This document shows positions 49,988-54,865 of a DNA stretch of 54,865 nt, piece after piece (the first letter of the stretch is position 1; each line of letters begins with the position of its first letter). The notes below the pieces were generated by a model. It did not search any database. It saw nothing but the letters and a program-made list of their open reading frames with translations, and had not been told where the DNA came from. This stretch comes from Amphritea atlantica (GTDB taxonomy: Bacteria > Pseudomonadota > Gammaproteobacteria > Pseudomonadales > Balneatricaceae). The translations under genes and the position numbers were made by a program. The stretch spans positions 1 to 54,865 of the forward strand of contig NZ_JAHKQE010000042.1 of assembly GCF_018860855.1 (NCBI RefSeq), given 5' to 3'.

Positions 49988-50425
49988 ATGAGCATATCTT
50001 TCCCTGAAGTTGAAGGCGAACTACGCCAGCCCAGCCTAATGCGCCGTTTTGCCGCAATGATCTACGATGGTTTTCTGGTTGTTGCCATCTGGATGTGTGC
50101 CGGTTTTGCGGCGGTAGGATTGAACCAAGGTGAAGCGGTGAGTGGACCGATATTTCAGTCGGTGCTGTTTTTACTGACTTTCGCCTTTTACGCCTATTTC
50201 TGGGTCAGACTGGGACAAACACTGGGGATGCAAGCTTGGAAATTAAGAGTGCAAACGGTCGATGGTCATCATATTAGCCTACGACAGGCTCTTATCCGCT
50301 TTATGACCGCGATCGTCTCCTTAGCCTGCTTCGGTTTAGGCTTCTTCTGGATGCTATTCTCCGCCAACAAAGCGACTTGGCATGACAGCTTCTCAGAAAC
50401 GCAGATAGTCTTATTGCCTAAGTAG
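49988..50425 (+). CDS. RDD family membrane protein
   Basis: This 145-residue protein has three or four membrane segments and the RDD signature: RRFAAMIYDGFLVVAIW in the first segment and GQTLGMQAWKLRVQTVDG between later ones, with HDSFSETQIV near the end. RDD proteins are of poorly defined role; some act in sodium or solute transport. It lies alone between the Sel1 gene and convergent lptG. The ribosome-binding site is weak. Confidence 0.82.
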   Translation: MSISFPEVEGELRQPSLMRRFAAMIYDGFLVVAIWMCAGFAAVGLNQGEAVSGPIFQSVLFLLTFAFYAYFWVRLGQTLGMQAWKLRVQTVDGHHISLRQALIRFMTAIVSLACFGLGFFWMLFSANKATWHDSFSETQIVLLPK

Positions 50426-50456
50426 CTCACATTGGTGAAACACTCAAACATTCAGC

Positions 50457-50485
50457 AACGAGCGAGGGCTGCTACCCCGCTCGTT
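50457..50485. terminator. Hairpin at the convergent end of lptG
   Basis: AACGAGCG (50457-50464) pairs with CGCTCGTT (50478-50485) around 13 bases. The right arm lies within the last codons of lptG. No strong T-run is present, so the terminator role is uncertain. Confidence 0.4.
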
Positions 50486-51533
50486 TAATCAGCCAGCCGC
50501 CAAGAGTCATACAGATCAATATTGGCACCAGTGCCGACCAGACCGGATCAATACCGTAGAGACTACTCAACGGCGCGAGAATATCCTGACTAATCTTAAA
50601 CGCCATCCCGACCACGACCCCCGTAATGATACGCTGTCCAGTGGAGACACTTCTCAGTGAGCCAAAGATAAACGATACCGCCACCAGCACTAAACCGATA
50701 ATCGCCAATGGCTGAAACACCTTGCGCCAGAAACTTTGCATATAGCGATCATTATCCAACTCTTGATCGTCCAAATATTCACTATAGCGATACAGCTCAC
50801 TGGTAGACATCTCCTTCGGTTTAACCAGCAACACTTTCAACCGCTGCGGGGTCAACTCGATAGACCAAGGCTGGGCGTCATAAACGTTCGTCTGTGTCTG
50901 ATCATCCAAGAAGCGGGTTTCCACCACATCAGTCAATAGCCAGACGCCGTTGTCATAATGGCCAGACTTAGCATTACTGCTATAAAGTAGATGGCCATCC
51001 TCCGCCAACGCAAAGCGGGTTATACCTTGAATATCCCCCTCTGGGGTCACCACATTAATATGGATATACTCGCCGTTTTCACGATGCCAAACACCGGTAC
51101 GGGCAGAAATCGTTCCCTGATTAAGATGCTGTGCGCGAATACTTTCAGACAGTGCACCGCTATAAGGGGCAACATATTCCCCGAGCAATAATGCCAACAG
51201 TGAAAGCAGAACAATCGGTTTTAAGACCATTCTCACCAGCCGCCAGACCGAAATGCCCGCTGCTCGCATCACGGTTAACTCACTGCCACTCGCCAGTGCA
51301 CCCAGCCCCAGCAAGCACCCGACCAAACAGCCCAACGGCAAAAACTCATAAAAAGCCGCCGGCATATTTAATGCCGAGTAACCCAGCATAATCAGCAAGG
51401 TATAGCCCTCGGTGAGCTCGGACATCTCGTCAATGACCTTGAACAAGAAATCCAGACCGACGACGATCAACATCACCACCAAGATACTGACTAAAACCTG
51501 CCGACCGATATAGCGATCTAACTTAAGCAGCAT
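50472..51533 (-). CDS. lptG: Lipopolysaccharide export permease LptG
   Basis: LptG is one of two inner-membrane subunits of the LptB2FG ABC transporter that lifts LPS toward the outer membrane. Six membrane segments surround a periplasmic beta-jellyroll (about residues 135-255). MLLKLDRYIGRQVL at the start and the segment SELTVMRAAGISVWRL, the coupling helix for LptB, match the family. It is 353 residues long. It overlaps lptF by 11 bases, so the two are translationally coupled. Confidence 0.95.
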   Translation of the reverse strand: MLLKLDRYIGRQVLVSILVVMLIVVGLDFLFKVIDEMSELTEGYTLLIMLGYSALNMPAAFYEFLPLGCLVGCLLGLGALASGSELTVMRAAGISVWRLVRMVLKPIVLLSLLALLLGEYVAPYSGALSESIRAQHLNQGTISARTGVWHRENGEYIHINVVTPEGDIQGITRFALAEDGHLLYSSNAKSGHYDNGVWLLTDVVETRFLDDQTQTNVYDAQPWSIELTPQRLKVLLVKPKEMSTSELYRYSEYLDDQELDNDRYMQSFWRKVFQPLAIIGLVLVAVSFIFGSLRSVSTGQRIITGVVVGMAFKISQDILAPLSSLYGIDPVWSALVPILICMTLGGWLIKRAG

Positions 51534-52626
51534 GCTGGGTTCTCCCTCGGCTTAGCAACTTTTTCCAAGAACCATCCAGATACAGCAACCCCATCGCCAA
51601 AGCAAAATACAACAGATGTACCAGCCAGAGCAGTATCACCGATGCGCCATCACTCTCAATATATTTACGCACATTGGTTAACAGCATCAGATAGGTCATA
51701 TACAGGAGAATCGAAGGTATCAGTTTGGCATAACGCCCCTGTCGAGGATTGGTCTTGCTCAAAGGCACTGCAAGCAAGGCGACAATCAAGGTCAGCATTG
51801 GCAGAGATAAGCGCCAGTGAAGCTGAGCCCGTTCTGCCGCCGAACCATCAATCAGATCGACGGAGGGTAACGAGTACAGTTTATTGACCTGCTGTATCGG
51901 CTGTTGATCCGGCAACCGTATGCCATATTCTTCAAAGGCTATCTGTCGATAATCAGCCTCACCGGGGTTGCCCTCATAACGATAACCATTATCGAGCACC
52001 AGATAACGAATACCGGTTTCCGGGTTGGTATAACTACGGCCTTTATCAGCCACCACCATCACCGCTTTCTCTTTACCTCCCAACGTGACTTTTTCGGAGA
52101 TAAACACACCATTCATTGTGCCACTGGCTTTATCCAGCTTTTCAATATAAGTCACCCGATTACCACGGGGCATCGACTGAAAGCGACCTTCACTTATCAC
52201 ATCAAACTCACCGATATTGCGCTGTTTCTGCAGCATAATTTCGGTCATATTTGCCCCCAGCGGCGATAGATATAGACTCATGCCACCGACCAACAAGGCA
52301 CAAATAACCGCTGGCCCTAGGGTGTACATTGTGAGGCGCCGCTGACTCATACCGGTCGCCTGTAACACCACCATCTCACTTTCAAGATATAGGCGACCAT
52401 AAGACAGCAAAATGCCTAAAAACAACCCGAGCGGCAAAATCAGCTCAAGAAACCCTGGCAGACGGAACAAAAGGTAGTAAAATACCGCTTCCATCGGAAT
52501 TTCTCCGGCTGCAGCGATACTTAAGTAACTGATAAAACGACCACTCATGATGATAAGCAGCAGCACTAATGTAACTGCGGCCATACTGATCAGCACTTCT
52601 TTGGCCAGGTAGCGAAAGATAATCAA
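51523..52626 (-). CDS. lptF: Lipopolysaccharide export permease LptF
   Basis: LptF partners LptG in LPS export, with the same six-segment and jellyroll layout. The coupling helix segment is SEMVVLQATGMSQRRL. By comparison with E. coli LptF, which begins MIIIRYL, the start should be the TTG at 52626 (encoding the IIFRYLAKE start, 367 residues), with CAGGA 9 bases upstream. The open frame runs further to 52722 but that part is not conserved. It is divergent from pepA. Confidence 0.93.
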   Translation of the reverse strand: MIIFRYLAKEVLISMAAVTLVLLLIIMSGRFISYLSIAAAGEIPMEAVFYYLLFRLPGFLELILPLGLFLGILLSYGRLYLESEMVVLQATGMSQRRLTMYTLGPAVICALLVGGMSLYLSPLGANMTEIMLQKQRNIGEFDVISEGRFQSMPRGNRVTYIEKLDKASGTMNGVFISEKVTLGGKEKAVMVVADKGRSYTNPETGIRYLVLDNGYRYEGNPGEADYRQIAFEEYGIRLPDQQPIQQVNKLYSLPSVDLIDGSAAERAQLHWRLSLPMLTLIVALLAVPLSKTNPRQGRYAKLIPSILLYMTYLMLLTNVRKYIESDGASVILLWLVHLLYFALAMGLLYLDGSWKKLLSRGRTQHAA

Positions 52627-52804
52627 ACTGCCATATCCTGTGTTATTGCCGGTAAAGAATTCTCTCTGATACCGAAAACGGGGTTTTGTTTCTGCTGCAT
52701 TAGGATAAAATCCCAGTATCAATTTAAAGTCGGTTCAACATCAACACCTGAACCGGTGCGTCATTATCTTATAAACCAGACACGATGTCTTGTGTGGAGA
52801 AAGC

Positions 52805-54301
52805 ATGGAATTTGAAATAGTTACCGGGTCAGTAGAGTCCCTTGAAACTGACTGTTTAATCGTTGGCGTATCCCCTGATGGTGAGCTGGCTCCCTCTGCA
52901 GATCTGATCAATAAAGCATCTGCCGGTTATCTGAAAGATGTGGTCGCCGATCATCAAGGCAAATGCGGTGAAGCCCTACTGCTGCATAAAGTACCCGGTA
53001 TTAGCGCTAAGCGAGTATTACTGGTCGGTCTAGGCAAGGCCGATGAGCGTAGTGACCGCAATCAGCTAAAAATCATCAAAAGCGTCATGAGCAATGTGAA
53101 AGCGATTCGTTGCAAATCCATTGTAATTGCCTTGGATGGTATGGAAAGTGCTGATCAAGATCTCTACCGTCAACTGCGTCACAACACCGAGTGGGCCAGC
53201 GCTGAGCTGTATCAATATGATGCAACGAAGAGCAAAAAAACCGACGCCCTCAGCCTAGAAAGCATTGGTTTTCTGTTAAGCCATGACAATGCTGAGCTTG
53301 GCGAGTTCTCAATCAGCGATGGTTCTGCTATTGCTAATGGTATTGATACTGCCCGCGAACTGGGCAACCTGCCCGGTAATATCTGCACCCCAACCTACCT
53401 AGCAGAAAAAGCCCTGACGTTGGCGCAAGAGTGCGAAGAACTCACCACGACCATTCTCGACGAAGATGAGATGGAACAACTGGGTATGCACTCCCTACTA
53501 TCAGTGGGTAAAGGCAGTTCAGAAGCCTCTAAATTGATCGTCATGGAATACAAAGGTGGCGAGCCAGATCAGCATCCCCACGTCCTTGTTGGTAAAGGGA
53601 TCACCTTCGACACCGGTGGTATCAGCCTGAAGCCGGGCGCCAAGATGGATGAGATGAAGTTTGATATGTGCGGTGCCGCCAGCGTCATGGGCGCTATGGA
53701 AGCACTGACTCAACTCGGCCTCGATCTAAATGTCGTTGGTATTATCGCTTCTGCTGAGAATATGCCATCCGGTAATGCCTCTAAACCGGGCGATATCGTT
53801 ACCACCATGTCTGGTCAAACCGTTGAAATCCTCAATACCGATGCGGAAGGTCGCTTAGTACTGTGCGATGCACTCACCTATGCCGAACGTTTCGAGCCAG
53901 AAACCGTCGTTGATGTCGCGACGCTTACCGGTGCCTGCATCGTTGCCCTGGGTAACCATGCGACCGGTCTGCTCTCCACCGATGACCTGCTAGCGGATGA
54001 TCTATTAGCCGCCGGTGAGTTTGCTGCGGACAAAGCATGGCGTCTGCCGCTGTGGGATGAGTATCAGGAACAGTTAGACAGCAACTTTGCCGATATAGCC
54101 AATATTGGCGGCCCAGCCGCGGGTACCGTGACCGCGGCGTGTTTCCTTTCACGCTTTACTAAGAAGTACCGCTGGGCGCACTTGGATATCGCCGGTGTCG
54201 CTTGGAACAGTAATGGCAAAGCGAAAGGGGCTACCGGACGTTGTGTTCCTCTACTGTGCCAGCACCTGATCGCTCAGGTTGACGATCTAACTGAAGAGTA
54301 A
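52805..54301 (+). CDS. pepA: Leucyl aminopeptidase PepA
   Basis: PepA is an M17 metalloaminopeptidase; in E. coli it is also a DNA-binding accessory factor. The metal and catalytic segments KGITFDTGGISLKPG, DMCGAASVMGAM and NTDAEGRLVLCDAL are intact. The ATG at 52805 has GGAGA close upstream and aligns with the E. coli start, giving 498 residues. It is divergent from lptF and followed by holC, as in E. coli. Confidence 0.96.
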   Translation: MEFEIVTGSVESLETDCLIVGVSPDGELAPSADLINKASAGYLKDVVADHQGKCGEALLLHKVPGISAKRVLLVGLGKADERSDRNQLKIIKSVMSNVKAIRCKSIVIALDGMESADQDLYRQLRHNTEWASAELYQYDATKSKKTDALSLESIGFLLSHDNAELGEFSISDGSAIANGIDTARELGNLPGNICTPTYLAEKALTLAQECEELTTTILDEDEMEQLGMHSLLSVGKGSSEASKLIVMEYKGGEPDQHPHVLVGKGITFDTGGISLKPGAKMDEMKFDMCGAASVMGAMEALTQLGLDLNVVGIIASAENMPSGNASKPGDIVTTMSGQTVEILNTDAEGRLVLCDALTYAERFEPETVVDVATLTGACIVALGNHATGLLSTDDLLADDLLAAGEFAADKAWRLPLWDEYQEQLDSNFADIANIGGPAAGTVTAACFLSRFTKKYRWAHLDIAGVAWNSNGKAKGATGRCVPLLCQHLIAQVDDLTEE

Positions 54302-54309
54302 GCGAGCCC

Positions 54310-54345
54310 AACCTATCAGCGGTATTAACAACCCGCTGATAGGTT
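54310..54345 (+). terminator. Perfect 12-bp hairpin between pepA and holC
   Basis: ACCTATCAGCGG (54311-54322) pairs with CCGCTGATAGGT (54333-54344) around ten bases; the flanking A/T also pair. It is followed by TAATCCTT, not a full T-run. It probably attenuates read-through from pepA into holC. Confidence 0.55.
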
Positions 54346-54374
54346 AATCCTTCCGCTGCAAAGAGTGAGCACTT

Positions 54375-54806
54375 ATGAGTCAGGCTGATTTCTATGTTCT
54401 GCCAAATGCCGAACCGGAAAGCCGTAACGCATTTCTCTGCCGCTTGGCCGATAAGGTTTTAGGGCGCGGGCTTAACGTCTTTATCCACGTCGCTAACGAA
54501 ACCGAAGCCAACCGTCTCGATCAGTTGCTATGGGACTATCGCCCCGATGCATTTATCCCCCACGGCATACTCAATCACAAACCCAGCGCCCCCGTACAGA
54601 TTGGCTGGGAAGATCAACTCCCCTCACACCGAGATGTCTACATCAATTTAGGGCTCGAAGCCTCCGATGAAACCCTCAAGTTCGATCGCATCCTCGAGAT
54701 TGTGATTCAACAACCAGACATCCTCGCCGCCACCCGCAAAAACTTCGCGTTATACAAACAAAACGGCATCACCCCGAAAATGCATGATATGCGACCCAAA
54801 GGTTAG
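54375..54806 (+). CDS. holC: DNA polymerase III chi subunit HolC
   Basis: HolC is the chi subunit of the clamp loader, binding psi (HolD) and single-stranded DNA-binding protein. The family pattern is seen in FYVLPNAEPESRNAFLCRLADK and LDQLLWDYRPDAFIPHG. It is 143 residues long. The pepA-holC order matches E. coli, where valS follows; the window ends 59 bases after the holC stop without reaching it. Confidence 0.93.
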   Translation: MSQADFYVLPNAEPESRNAFLCRLADKVLGRGLNVFIHVANETEANRLDQLLWDYRPDAFIPHGILNHKPSAPVQIGWEDQLPSHRDVYINLGLEASDETLKFDRILEIVIQQPDILAATRKNFALYKQNGITPKMHDMRPKG

Positions 54807-54865
54807 TCATTAAAGCCCTCGCAGGGTTCCGGTGAGCTTTGCGAACCGCACCAGCTCAATAAAAT

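Overview
The window reads as chromosomal backbone of a marine, PHA-capable gammaproteobacterium, most likely in the Oceanospirillales/Oceanospirillaceae. This rests on E. coli- and Pseudomonas-like gene orders, an isc cluster under IscR, hisZ beside purA, an NhaD sodium/proton antiporter, a phasin, a PatD-like patatin, and a MutL with the Pseudomonas-type endonuclease motif. G+C is moderate. I see no prophage, insertion sequence, CRISPR array, tRNA or complete rRNA gene.

Layout. (1) 1-474 has no gene. It carries two strong minus-strand promoters of rRNA type that fire out of the window's left edge, probably into an rRNA or tRNA operon. (2) 475-8484 is a minus-strand block: der, bamB, yfgM, hisS, rodZ, pilW, rlmN, ndk. 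It is the classical order, except that ispG, normally between rodZ and hisS, is missing. (3) 8652-14208 is the iron-sulfur cluster operon iscR-iscS-iscU-iscA-hscB-hscA-fdx-iscX, with two adjacent IscR type-1 boxes over its promoter. (4) 14359-16035 holds divergent trmJ and suhB; the SuhB active site is badly degraded. (5) 16181-29125 is the minus-strand group nnr-tsaE-amiB-mutL-miaA-hfq-hflX-hflK-hflC-yjeT-hisZ-purA, with queG divergent at its head. (6) 30318-34039 holds a patatin, a GAF-GGDEF-EAL protein and orn on the minus strand. (7) 34137-40380 is a plus-strand run: rsgA, an HDOD-GAF protein, rhdA, psd, ygfZ and the EF-P-like gene efpL. (8) 40433-42860 is the least ordinary part: an apparent alpha/beta-hydrolase remnant, an unknown 184-residue protein, ung, a small membrane protein and a 57-bp tandem repeat array. 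(9) 42861-54806 holds lysS, prfB (no programmed frameshift), nhaD, a flavodoxin, a phasin, gloA, a Sel1 protein, an RDD protein, lptG/lptF, pepA and holC.

How it fits together. Many genes serve translation and RNA quality (Der, RsgA, HisS, LysS, RF2, RlmN, TrmJ, MiaA, TsaE, QueG, Hfq, EfpL, SuhB). Iron-sulfur assembly (Isc) supplies enzymes encoded here such as QueG and RlmN, with YgfZ as a likely helper. Envelope functions are BamB, RodZ, AmiB, Psd and LptFG. The EAL phosphodiesterase and Orn form a plausible two-step route from c-di-GMP through pGpG to GMP.

The items most worth a second look are the apparent SuhB pseudoenzyme, the in-frame 57-bp repeat array, the missing ispG, the long perfect palindrome before the patatin gene, RF2 without its frameshift, and the set of TTG start codons. 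I found no clearly new multi-gene system.
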